Shown here: positions 1 to 7,109 of the stretch, in pieces
Position numbering within the stretch: the stretch's first letter is position 1
How the letters are laid out: every line of letters begins with the position of its first letter
Assembly (NCBI GenBank): GCA_023461075.1
Contig: JAEWNY010000059.1
Location: 1 to 36,057, forward strand
DNA length: 36,057 bases
Source: Pseudomonadota bacterium
GTDB lineage: Bacteria > Pseudomonadota > Gammaproteobacteria > Xanthomonadales > Xanthomonadaceae
Direction of reading: 5' to 3'
Notes under the pieces: model-generated
Databases searched by the model: none
What the model was told of the DNA's origin: nothing
The model's input: the letters and a program-made list of their open reading frames with translations, nothing else
Made by a program: the position numbers and the translations under genes

Positions 1-126
1 ACCACCGAAACGCTCCGCGCCCACCTTCGTCAGCGCTGCGGTCAGCGTGGTCTTGCCGTGGTCAACGTGACCGATCGTGCCCACGTTCACGTGGGGCTTG
101 GTGCGCTCGAACTTGCCCTTTGCCAT
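1..126 (-). CDS. tuf: Elongation factor Tu, N-terminal fragment (window edge)
   Basis: The first 42 codons are visible and the rest runs off the left edge. The translation begins MAKGKFERTKPHVNVGTIGH and continues into the G1 P-loop (GHVDHGKTT, residues 19-27), which is diagnostic of EF-Tu, the GTPase that delivers aminoacyl-tRNA to the ribosome. It lies directly behind tRNA-Thr, tRNA-Gly and tRNA-Tyr on the same strand, the arrangement of the tufB tRNA operon of gammaproteobacteria, so it is probably co-transcribed with them from the promoter near position 700. The ATG at 126-124 is the only sensible start. Confidence 0.97.
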   Translation of the reverse strand, partial: MAKGKFERTKPHVNVGTIGHVDHGKTTLTAALTKVGAERFGG

Positions 127-168
127 GATTATTCCCGGTTACTGGATTGCGATGGTGGTACTGCTGGA

Positions 169-244
169 TGGTGCTCACGAATGGAATCGAACCATCGACC
201 TCCTCCTTACCAAGGAGGTGCTCTACCGACTGAGCTACGTGAGC
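169..244 (-). tRNA. tRNA-Thr (anticodon GGT)
   Basis: The minus strand folds as a complete cloverleaf. It has acceptor GCTCACG paired with CGTGAGC, a D-arm with AGTCGGTAGAGC, an anticodon stem CCTCC/GGAGG enclosing loop TTGGTAA (anticodon GGT), and a T-loop TTCGATT. The CCA end is encoded (TGG at 169-171). It is 76 nt long and lies 42 nt upstream of the tuf start, as thrT does before tufB in E. coli. Confidence 0.96.
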
Positions 245-277
245 GGATTTTCTGTGCCTTGCGACGCCGGCGTTCAG

Positions 278-351
278 TGGAGCGGGAGACGGGAATCGAA
301 CCCGCACTAGTAGCTTGGAAGGCTACAGTTCTACCATTGAACTACTCCCGC
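278..351 (-). tRNA. tRNA-Gly (anticodon TCC)
   Basis: A 74-nt cloverleaf on the minus strand with acceptor GCGGGAG/CTCCCGC, D-arm GTTCAATGGTAGAAC, anticodon loop CTTCCAA (anticodon TCC), T-loop TTCGATT and encoded CCA. It sits 33 nt upstream of tRNA-Thr in the same transcription unit. Confidence 0.96.
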
Positions 352-380
352 ACAGGGAAGCCCGTACGCCGCTGCAAGTT

Positions 381-416
381 GATGGTGGAGGGAGGTGGAT
401 GGCTTCGACCACTACG
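381..416 (-). repeat. Second copy of the tRNA-Tyr 3' end (rtT-like remnant)
   Basis: Positions 381-400 are identical to 566-585 over 20 nt. They correspond to the 3' strand of the T-stem, the acceptor strand, the CCA and three following bases of tRNA-Tyr. Similarity continues with small indels through the T-loop side to about 416. The two copies are 185 bp apart. No D-arm or anticodon arm is present, so this is not a tRNA gene. In E. coli the tyrT locus carries rtT repeats of about 178 bp, each ending in the last 19 bp of tRNA-Tyr; the resemblance is striking, but shared origin is my inference. Confidence 0.7.
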
Positions 417-473
417 TGGTCTGGGCCCTTCGGGCCGCGCCTTGCGGCGCGCTCAACATCGCAAGCGATGTTG
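407..473. other. Cluster of four perfect hairpins in the tRNA-Tyr/tRNA-Gly spacer
   Basis: Four inverted repeats follow each other: 407-421 (GACCAC, 3-nt loop, GTGGTC), 424-436 (GGCCC/GGGCC), 436-451 (CGCGCC/GGCGCG) and 454-473 (CAACATCG, 4-nt loop, CGATGTTG). They fill the 216-nt spacer between tRNA-Gly and tRNA-Tyr, which contains no convincing protein-coding gene. They may be processing or stability structures in the tRNA precursor, or a small RNA released by tRNA processing. None is followed by a T-run, so they do not look like terminators. Confidence 0.55.
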
Positions 474-567
474 TCGAACCCGTGCTTGTAGGTGGTCCGA
501 AACCACCCGCCGCACACGCTCGCCCTGCACACTTCTCTGCCATTTGCCACCTTCGATGCATTGAAGA

Positions 568-653
568 TGGTGGAGGGAGGTGGATTCGAACCACCGAAGG
601 CGTAAGCCAGCAGATTTACAGTCTGCCCCCGTTGGCCGCTTGGGTATCCCTCC
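568..653 (-). tRNA. tRNA-Tyr (anticodon GTA)
   Basis: An 86-nt class II tRNA on the minus strand with acceptor GGAGGGA/TCCCTCC, anticodon loop CTGTAAA (anticodon GTA), a long variable arm GGCTTACGCC, T-arm GGTGGTTCGAATCCACC and encoded CCA. It is the first gene of the tRNA-tuf unit, about 26 nt behind the predicted transcription start. Its 3' end is repeated once at 381-416. Confidence 0.97.
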
Positions 654-678
654 GCCGAAACCAGCAGGCGGTGAAACA

Positions 679-714
679 GCCCGTTATTCTGACGGGCCGT
701 TCCGGGCATGTCAA
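679..714 (-). promoter_or_regulatory. sigma70 promoter of the tRNA-Tyr/Gly/Thr-tuf operon
   Basis: On the minus strand a perfect -35 TTGACA (714-709) is followed after exactly 17 nt by CAGAAT (691-686, 4/6 to TATAAT). A GC-rich discriminator AACGGGC then ends near 679. A strong -35 with a GC-rich discriminator is typical of stringently controlled stable-RNA promoters. The predicted start lies about 26 nt before tRNA-Tyr. The inverted repeat GCCCGT/ACGGGC (679-684/692-697) overlaps the -10. Confidence 0.75.
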
Positions 715-747
715 CGTCCGCCGACGCCCAAACCGGCCAGCCGGTGC

Positions 748-1812
748 CTAGTGCGTGGGCGCCTCGCTGGCCTTGGCCTGGTCGGGCAGCACATCGCCGC
801 GGAAGCCGTCATCGGCATACAGGCCCACGTGCGGTTTCCCGTCGGCCCCGATCCAGCCGCGGTACATGCCTTCGGTATTGAACGGGAAGGCGAAATCGCC
901 GTCTGCGGTCATCACGATCGCCCCGCCATCGCCGCCCAGCTTGACGACATCGCCATTGATCACCGCACCTCCCGCCTGCGCCGCCGTCTCTTTCAGGTAT
1001 TCCACCCGGGCACAAACGGAGCGCGCCGCTGCGGTGCGGATGTAGTACTCACCCCAGCCCGTCCCGGACACCGCGCAGCGGGCATCGGCCCAGGTCCCGG
1101 CGCCGATCACCGGGCTGTCGCCCACCCGGTTCCAGCGTTTGTTGGTCATGCCGCCGGTGGAAGTGCCTGCAGCCAGTCGCCCCTGCGCATCCAGGGCGAC
1201 GGCACCCACGGTACCGACGTATTTCAGGTATTCCGGCAGCGCGAGCGATGCCTGCTTGGCGGCCTCCTTCTTCGCGTTCTGCAGTTGCTGCCAGCGCTTT
1301 TCAGTGCGGAAGTAGGAGGCTGGCGTCATCGCGAAGCCCTGCTCCTTGGCAAAGGTTTCAGCCCCGGCGCCCATCAGCATCACGTGCGGCGATTTCTCCA
1401 TCACCGCGCGAGCCAGAAGGATCGGGTTCTTGATGTGCTGCACACCGCCGACCGCGCCGGCCGCCTGGGTGTGGCCGTCCATGATCGAGGCGTCCAGCTC
1501 ATTCCGGCCCTCATGGGTGAATACCGCGCCCTTGCCGGCGTTGAAGTACGGACTGTCCTCGAGCACGGTGATCGCGGCGGTGACCGCATCGAGCGCCGGC
1601 TTGCCGGCCGACAGTTCCGCATGGCCGCGCTTGAGCGCCGTCTCCAGCGCCTGCCGGATCGCCGCTTCATCGGCCGCATTGTTGTTGCGCCGGATGACCC
1701 CGGCACCGCCATGGATGATCAGCACCGGTTCGGCGGCGGATGCCACCGTCGCCATCGCCAAGCCGATCGTCAGTGCGGCGGCGCGCAACCCAATGAGAGG
1801 TGTCGTTTTCAT
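748..1812 (-). CDS. iaaA: Exported isoaspartyl peptidase / L-asparaginase (Ntn-hydrolase)
   Basis: The 354-residue product is a plant-type asparaginase of the N-terminal nucleophile family, which cleaves beta-aspartyl dipeptides and sometimes asparagine. Visible motifs are HGGAG (34-38), the autocleavage site before Thr201 in GTVGAVA, the substrate loop TSTGGMTNK (217-225) and GTGWGEYY (250-257). A signal peptide (hydrophobic 8-20, cleavage near ASA/AE at residue 27) predicts export to the periplasm. The ATG at 1812 overlaps the TGA of the upstream cyanophycinase gene by one base (TGATG), so the two are probably translationally coupled. Cyanophycinase releases beta-Asp-Arg and this enzyme family splits it, so the pair forms a two-step pathway. 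Gene symbol by family; substrate not proven. Confidence 0.92.
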   Translation of the reverse strand: MKTTPLIGLRAAALTIGLAMATVASAAEPVLIIHGGAGVIRRNNNAADEAAIRQALETALKRGHAELSAGKPALDAVTAAITVLEDSPYFNAGKGAVFTHEGRNELDASIMDGHTQAAGAVGGVQHIKNPILLARAVMEKSPHVMLMGAGAETFAKEQGFAMTPASYFRTEKRWQQLQNAKKEAAKQASLALPEYLKYVGTVGAVALDAQGRLAAGTSTGGMTNKRWNRVGDSPVIGAGTWADARCAVSGTGWGEYYIRTAAARSVCARVEYLKETAAQAGGAVINGDVVKLGGDGGAIVMTADGDFAFPFNTEGMYRGWIGADGKPHVGLYADDGFRGDVLPDQAKASEAPTH

Positions 1813-2894
1813 CACGGGCTTCCTTGGCCAGGCGGCCATGCGGGGGTGTAACGGATGATGCCATCGGTGATGTCGGCTTGGCCCACGTAGGCGGGCTTGG
1901 CGACTCGCCAATCACTTGAGGTGTACAGCCGGCTGGATGCATCCAGTCCGATGATCGTCCATCCCGAGGCCTGCAATGGCTTGCCGGTCTCGATGCGTGC
2001 AGCGCCCGGCCGGAACAACCAGGCGCGGTCGCCGTTCTCGCTGAAGACGCGGCCTTCGCCCTTGGCATCGATGCCAAGCACGGCATCCTCGTCCACTGCC
2101 ACGCCGAGCACCGGGGCGCCCGGATGGGTTTGCGTGATCCGCGCCATCATCCCGATCAGGCGGCCCTGGCGTTTGCGTTTGGCGAAATGCGTGTCGGTGA
2201 TGACGCCAGCCGAATACAGCGGCTCCGCCCGCAGGAAATCCTCCGCGATGGTGGCCTGCGAGGTGTCAGAACGCTTGAGGATTTCATCGGACGTCAGGCT
2301 GTTGCCGTCCAGTGCGCCGTAGACGTAGCGACCCATGATCGCGAGGCCGGCGCTGGTGCCCCCAAGCGGCTTGCCTGCGGCCAGGTGCTTGTTGAGCGCG
2401 ATCTGCACCGGCGTGTCGCGCCAGTAGCGCAGGTAGTTGGACTGATCGCCGCCGCTGACGAAGATGGCATCGGCACCGGCCAGCCATGCGGCGACTTGCG
2501 GATCGAACGCCGCCTTGCGCGAACGGAACACGATCGTCCGGGCGGAGGTGATGCCGCCGACCTTGCGGTAGAACTCATCGCCATGCTCGCCGCCGTAGGA
2601 AGCACGCAGGATCACCACGTGGCCGTGGCCAGCTTGCTCGAACCACCAACTGAAGGCCTCCTTCGGCCGGTCCCCGCCGCCGACCAGCAACAAAGCCTTG
2701 CGTGGTGCGGCGGGCGCCGGCTTGGCCGGATCGCCCTGCTCGAACAGCAGCAGGTCGCGGGTCTGCCGGATCGGGGGCGGCGAGGCCGGGGTCGGCAGCG
2801 GGGGCGCCTCGGCGCAGCCCAGCATCGCCAAGCACAGCAAGAGGGCCGGGAGCCAGCGTGATCGCGGGGCCAGCACGCGGGAGACGGCGTTCAT
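1812..2894 (-). CDS. Cyanophycinase-like serine peptidase (S51), probable lipoprotein
   Basis: This 360-residue protein has the S51/cyanophycinase signature: SGGDQ (147-151), the nucleophile elbow GGTSAG with Ser181, the His motif DTHF (234-237) followed by Arg240, Arg242 and Arg245, and VDEDAVL near 267. Cyanophycinases cut cyanophycin (poly-Asp with Arg side chains) into beta-Asp-Arg. The N-terminus is hydrophobic and ends in MLGC (Cys27), a fair lipobox, followed by a Pro-rich linker, so it is probably anchored in the envelope rather than cytosolic. The ATG at 2894 has a clear ribosome site (AAAGGGG, 9-10 nt upstream). It is followed without a gap by the isoaspartyl peptidase and is divergent from a TonB receptor. 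The residue after Asp234 is Thr where I recall Gln in the Synechocystis enzyme. Confidence 0.9.
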   Translation of the reverse strand: MNAVSRVLAPRSRWLPALLLCLAMLGCAEAPPLPTPASPPPIRQTRDLLLFEQGDPAKPAPAAPRKALLLVGGGDRPKEAFSWWFEQAGHGHVVILRASYGGEHGDEFYRKVGGITSARTIVFRSRKAAFDPQVAAWLAGADAIFVSGGDQSNYLRYWRDTPVQIALNKHLAAGKPLGGTSAGLAIMGRYVYGALDGNSLTSDEILKRSDTSQATIAEDFLRAEPLYSAGVITDTHFAKRKRQGRLIGMMARITQTHPGAPVLGVAVDEDAVLGIDAKGEGRVFSENGDRAWLFRPGAARIETGKPLQASGWTIIGLDASSRLYTSSDWRVAKPAYVGQADITDGIIRYTPAWPPGQGSP

Positions 2895-2907
2895 GACTTA
2901 TCACCCC

Positions 2908-2936
2908 TTTGCTCGGTCGTTCAGCGAGCGTATATA
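2908..2936 (+). promoter_or_regulatory. Candidate promoter with inverted repeat before the TonB receptor
   Basis: The 85-bp divergent gap between the cyanophycinase and receptor genes has an AT-rich TATATA (2931-2936) preceded 16 nt upstream by TTGCTC (2909-2914). An inverted repeat GCTCG/CGAGC (2911-2915 and 2925-2929) lies between the two boxes, where a repressor could act. Both flanking genes use a similar AAAGGGG ribosome site. The -35 match is weak, so this is a candidate only. Confidence 0.4.
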
Positions 2937-2979
2937 TGACAGCGACGGCCAAATCCAGTCAACGCTAAAGGGGAAGACG

Positions 2980-5775
2980 ATGAAAAAGCGCTCGCTCAGC
3001 CTTGCGGTCCAGGCCGCGTTGCTCCTGGCACTGCCCTGCATGGCGCAGGCGCAGCAGGATCCGCCACAACAACAACCGGAGCAGGAACCCCCTTCCCCGC
3101 CTCAAACCACCCTCGACAGCGTGGTGGTGACCGGTTCGCGCATCCCGCGCGCGCAAGTGGAAGGCCCGGCACCGGTCAGTGTCATCACCGCCGAGGACAT
3201 CCAGGCCGGTGGTTTCACCAGCGTGCCTGACGTCATGCAGTCCCTGACCCAGAACGGCGGCCAGACCCAGAGCCAGCAATCGGCGGGCGGGGCGGATTTC
3301 TCGCCCGGCGCACAACAGGTCGACCTGCGCGCACTCGGCCCCAACCACACCCTGGTGCTGGTGAACGGACGGCGCATCGCGGACTTCCCGCTGCCATTCG
3401 GTGGCCGCAGCAACTTCACCGATGTCTCCAGCCTGCCGCTCGGGATGATCGACCGCATCGAGGTGCTGACCGGCAGCGCATCGGCCATCTATGGATCGGA
3501 CGCGATCTCCGGCGTGGTCAACTTCATCCTGAAGAAGCGCGCGGATGGCACCACTGTCGATTACCGCTACGGCCAGACCGAGGAAGGCGATGCCGAGTCG
3601 CATCGGCTGAACGTCTCCACCGGCTTCAGCCGCGGCGACTTCAACATGGTCGCGGGCTTCGAGTACCGCAAGCAGGAACCGCTGTGGGGTTTCCAGCGCG
3701 AAGCTCAGGATTCGACCTTCGATGGCCCGACCGCCAACTCGCGCCTGCCTTCGCGCAACTTCCTCGCCACCGACTGGTGGGATGACTACATCGACCCGGG
3801 CGAGGCGACCTGCCAGGGCATGTCCCACCTCAACGACGGGACCATGCACTACGCCTTCCGACCGCGCTATGGCTACTACTGCGGCAGCGACCGCACGCCG
3901 TCCTACCGCACCCAGATCACCCAACGCAGCGGCATCAACGCCTATGCATCGATGAGCTATCCGCTGGCCAACGGCGCGGAATGGTTTGCCGACGTGCAGG
4001 CCGGGCGCCACCAGGTCTCGCTGTTCCGCGCACCACGCAGCTGGGCTTTGATGACCCCGGATGGCATCGAGTGGGACTACTTCTGGAACGCCAATACCGA
4101 CCAGGCCGAGTACTGGCAGCGCATCTTCACCCCGGAGGAGATGGGTGGATTGACCAACCGCATGGTCAACACGACCCAGCGCACGTTGGGCTTGACCACC
4201 GGCTTCAAGGGCGTGCTGGCCGGTGACTGGGATTACGAGGCGGCAGTCAGCCACTCGCAATACGAAGCCAAGATCAGCTGGCCGCAGATCGTCGCGGCCA
4301 AGGCCAACGCGCTGTTCCTGGGCCCGCAGCTGCCTGGCATGCGCCGGTGGCGCGGCGTCGATTATCCGATCTTCGATGCGGATCCTGCACGGCTATGGAC
4401 GCCGCTGACGCCGCAGGAATTCGACAGCATCTTCGCCTACACCACCTACCGTCCGAAGTCGGCGACGCAGACACTTGCGCTGACGCTGACCCAGGCCGAC
4501 CTGTTCAACATGCCCGGTGGGCCGGTCGGTTTCGCCGCGACCGCCGAAGTCGGCCACCAGAGCTACGACATCAAGCCCGACCCGCTGGCCACCCAGTACT
4601 ACTACTACAGCTGGAAGGACTCCTCCGGCCAGGGCAGCCGCAGCCGCTGGGCCGTGGCCAGCGAGCTGCGCATGCCGGTGCTGCCTTCCCTCAACATCAG
4701 CGTGGCGGGCCGCTACGACCGCTACAACTTCGCGGGCCGTGAACCGGCCAAGCTCACGTGGAGCACCGGCCTTGAATGGCGTCCCCTCGACAGCCTGCTG
4801 GTACGTGGCTCCTACGGCACGGCATTCCGCGCGCCGGACCTGCACTACGTGTTCACCGGGCCCGGCAATGACGAAACCTCCGCGCCCGATTACTGGCGTT
4901 GCGCGGAAGAACAGGGTGACCTGCCGTTCGATGACTGCGACTACAGCAGCGAAGGCATCATCCGCAGCCGCGATGGCAACAAGGACCTGCTTCCGGAAAC
5001 CAGCAAATCGTGGACGGCCGGCGTCGTGTGGTCGCCGGCAAGCTGGTTCGACCTGTCGGTCGACTGGTTCAGCATCGACATGCGCGACCAGGTGCAGGAC
5101 CTGCGCGTCAGCGAGGTGATGCGCAACGAGCTGGCTTGCCGCCAGGGGACGCAAGACATCAACTCGCCGCTGTGCGTCGACACCCTGTCGCGGATCACGC
5201 GAATGTCGGATGGCACGCTCTACGGCGTCCACGTCAATCCGATCAACATCGCCCGCGAGCGCACCAGTGGCGTGGACCTCAGCAGCAACCTGCGCTGGGA
5301 CACCGGCATCGGAACGTTCCGGCTCTCCGGTGGCTACACCTGGGTCAAGCGACACGACATCCAGGAATATCCGGAGGAACCGTTCGTCGACATGTTCGCG
5401 ATCAACAGCGGTTACGACATCCCGCGCAGCAAGGCGACGCTGCGCCTGGGCTGGTCGCAGGACCGCTGGTCCGCGTCGATCCAGGGCCGACGCCTCGGCA
5501 AGCTGCCCAACGACGATTCCTACTACGAAATCTGGTCACCCAGCGACGGCACCCACCCGTGGATCCCCGCGACCTATCGCTACAACGCCAACCTGCAGTT
5601 CGACATCACCCCGCGCTCGCGTGTTTCGTTGTCGGTAGTCAATCTGTTCGACAAGGAACCGCCCCACGATCCGACCTACACCGGATACCCGTACTACGAC
5701 ATCTCGTGGTTCGATCGCGAAGGCCGCAGTTTCTACCTTCAGTACACCCACAAAATCGGTGGCAAGCCGCTTTGA
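2980..5775 (+). CDS. TonB-dependent outer-membrane receptor
   Basis: The 931-residue product begins with a clear Sec signal (MKKRSLSLAVQAALLLALPC..AQA). A Gln/Pro-rich linker, a TonB box of the type LDSVVVTGSRI (around 46-56), a plug domain (PAPVSVITAEDI onward, to about 180) and a long beta-barrel follow. Such receptors import scarce ligands through the outer membrane with energy from TonB-ExbBD. The start is fixed by ATG 2980 with AAAGGGGA upstream; the open frame extends further 5' but would overlap the divergent gene and lose the signal peptide. The neighbouring cyanophycinase and isoaspartyl peptidase suggest a peptide or polymer fragment as ligand; this is inference from context. It ends just before a strong terminator. 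Confidence 0.93.
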   Translation: MKKRSLSLAVQAALLLALPCMAQAQQDPPQQQPEQEPPSPPQTTLDSVVVTGSRIPRAQVEGPAPVSVITAEDIQAGGFTSVPDVMQSLTQNGGQTQSQQSAGGADFSPGAQQVDLRALGPNHTLVLVNGRRIADFPLPFGGRSNFTDVSSLPLGMIDRIEVLTGSASAIYGSDAISGVVNFILKKRADGTTVDYRYGQTEEGDAESHRLNVSTGFSRGDFNMVAGFEYRKQEPLWGFQREAQDSTFDGPTANSRLPSRNFLATDWWDDYIDPGEATCQGMSHLNDGTMHYAFRPRYGYYCGSDRTPSYRTQITQRSGINAYASMSYPLANGAEWFADVQAGRHQVSLFRAPRSWALMTPDGIEWDYFWNANTDQAEYWQRIFTPEEMGGLTNRMVNTTQRTLGLTTGFKGVLAGDWDYEAAVSHSQYEAKISWPQIVAAKANALFLGPQLPGMRRWRGVDYPIFDADPARLWTPLTPQEFDSIFAYTTYRPKSATQTLALTLTQADLFNMPGGPVGFAATAEVGHQSYDIKPDPLATQYYYYSWKDSSGQGSRSRWAVASELRMPVLPSLNISVAGRYDRYNFAGREPAKLTWSTGLEWRPLDSLLVRGSYGTAFRAPDLHYVFTGPGNDETSAPDYWRCAEEQGDLPFDDCDYSSEGIIRSRDGNKDLLPETSKSWTAGVVWSPASWFDLSVDWFSIDMRDQVQDLRVSEVMRNELACRQGTQDINSPLCVDTLSRITRMSDGTLYGVHVNPINIARERTSGVDLSSNLRWDTGIGTFRLSGGYTWVKRHDIQEYPEEPFVDMFAINSGYDIPRSKATLRLGWSQDRWSASIQGRRLGKLPNDDSYYEIWSPSDGTHPWIPATYRYNANLQFDITPRSRVSLSVVNLFDKEPPHDPTYTGYPYYDISWFDREGRSFYLQYTHKIGGKPL

Positions 5776-5790
5776 GCTTCGCAGCTTCGG

Positions 5791-5825
5791 AAAAAAGAAA
5801 ACCCCGCTTCGGCGGGGTTTTTCTT
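5791..5825. terminator. Bidirectional rho-independent terminator (receptor / ychF)
   Basis: Perfect stem CCCCGC (5802-5807), tetraloop TTCG, GCGGGG (5812-5817). It is followed by TTTTT on the + strand and preceded by an A-rich run (5791-5801) that gives a T-run on the - strand. It lies 26 nt behind the receptor stop and can also stop transcription arriving from ychF on the other strand. Confidence 0.9.
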
Positions 5826-5966
5826 GGCGAGTACCGCGAAGCCCGCCATCACAGCCGGCGATGGTGCGGCCAGGCGGCGATCGCGGAATGTGCGGGAGTT
5901 GGCTGAAGCCAACCAGCAAGCACGAAGCAAAGCACCAACTACTCCGCGGCGCGCTGGCGAAGTTGC

Positions 5967-7058
5967 TCAGACGTTGAAGCGGAAATGCAGGATATCGCCC
6001 TCCTGCACCCGATACTCCTTGCCTTCCAGGCGCAGGCGACCGGCTTCCTTCGCACCCTGCTCGCCCTTGTACTTGATGAAATCGTCGTAGGCGGTGGTCT
6101 CCGCGCGGATGAAGCCCTTCTCGAAATCGGTGTGGATGACACCCGCGGCCTGCGGCGCGGTCGCGCCCTTCTTGACCGTCCATGCGCGCACTTCCTTGAC
6201 GCCGGCGGTGAAGTAGGTCTGCAGGCCGAGCAACGCATAGGCGGCGCGGATCACGCGGTTCAGGCCCGGCTCGTCGAGGCCGAGGTCGGCGAGGAAGGTG
6301 TCGCGGTCGGCATCGTCGAGTTGCGACAGCTCCTCCTCGATCGCCGCCGACACCGGCACCACCTGCGAGCCTTCGGCTTCGGCGCGGGCGCGCACGGCAT
6401 CGAGGTGCGGATTGTCCCCGAAACCATCCTCGAGCACGTTGGCGACGTACATCACCGGCTTCGTCGTCAGCAGGAACAGGTCGCGGATCGCGACCTTGTC
6501 GTCATCGCTCAAGCCAATCGCACGCACCGGCTTGCCCTCATCCAGCCCGGCGCGCACGCGGCCGAGGACTTCGGCGCGCGCCTTCGCCTCCTTGTCACCG
6601 GACTTGGCGCTGCGTTCGGCACGCTGCAGCGCCTTCTCCACCGATTCCAGGTCGGCGAGCGCCAGTTCGGTGTCGATGGTGTCGATGTCGGCGATCGGAT
6701 CGACCTTGTTGTTGACGTGGATGACGTCGGCATTCTCGAAGCAACGCACGACGTGGGCGATCGCATCGACCTCGCGGATGTGGGCGAGGAACTTGTTGCC
6801 GAGGCCCTCGCCCTTGGCTGCGCCGGCAACGAGCCCGGCGATGTCGACGAATTCGACCGCGGTCGGGATCACCTTTTCCGGCTTGACGATGCCGGCCAGC
6901 GCGTTGAGCCGCGGATCCGGCACCGGCACCACGCCGACGTTCGGCTCGATCGTGCAGAACGGGAAGTTGGCCGCGGCGATGCCGGCCTTGGTCAGCGCGT
7001 TGAACAGGGTGGACTTGCCGACGTTCGGAAGGCCGACGATGCCGCATTGGATGGCCAT
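5967..7058 (-). CDS. ychF: YchF/OLA1-type P-loop ATPase
   Basis: The 363-residue protein is full length for YchF, an Obg-family nucleotide-binding protein associated with ribosomes and stress responses. Motifs: G1 GLPNVGKST (9-17), the family-typical ANFPFCTIEPN, DIAGLV (G3), and NVLE where GTP-specific Obg proteins have NKxD, consistent with the ATP preference of this family. The C-terminal TGS-like domain is visible (GVIHTDFEKGFIRAE). It is the last gene of the prs-rplY-pth-ychF block; the gap of about 140 nt beyond its stop holds only the shared terminator. Confidence 0.96.
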   Translation of the reverse strand: MAIQCGIVGLPNVGKSTLFNALTKAGIAAANFPFCTIEPNVGVVPVPDPRLNALAGIVKPEKVIPTAVEFVDIAGLVAGAAKGEGLGNKFLAHIREVDAIAHVVRCFENADVIHVNNKVDPIADIDTIDTELALADLESVEKALQRAERSAKSGDKEAKARAEVLGRVRAGLDEGKPVRAIGLSDDDKVAIRDLFLLTTKPVMYVANVLEDGFGDNPHLDAVRARAEAEGSQVVPVSAAIEEELSQLDDADRDTFLADLGLDEPGLNRVIRAAYALLGLQTYFTAGVKEVRAWTVKKGATAPQAAGVIHTDFEKGFIRAETTAYDDFIKYKGEQGAKEAGRLRLEGKEYRVQEGDILHFRFNV

Positions 7059-7109
7059 GTTGGGTTGCTCCGTTCACCGCCCGCAGGCAGCGTATCGATC
7101 CTCTGGGGA

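Noticed and set aside
381..416. A complete second tRNA-Tyr gene
   Set aside because: Only the 3' end is present; no D-arm or anticodon arm can be folded.
679..697. Inverted repeat GCCCGT/ACGGGC as terminator of the isoaspartyl peptidase gene
   Set aside because: It lacks a T-run and overlaps the -10 of a much better-supported tRNA promoter (TTGACA, 17 nt, CAGAAT).
580..1851. Long open frame on the + strand opposite the isoaspartyl peptidase
   Set aside because: Low-complexity Arg/Ala/Gly-rich translation with no family resemblance; typical antisense open frame in GC-rich DNA. The minus-strand protein has clear motifs.
2698..2979. N-terminal extension of the TonB receptor
   Set aside because: It would overlap the divergent cyanophycinase gene and bury the signal peptide; ATG 2980 has a good ribosome site.
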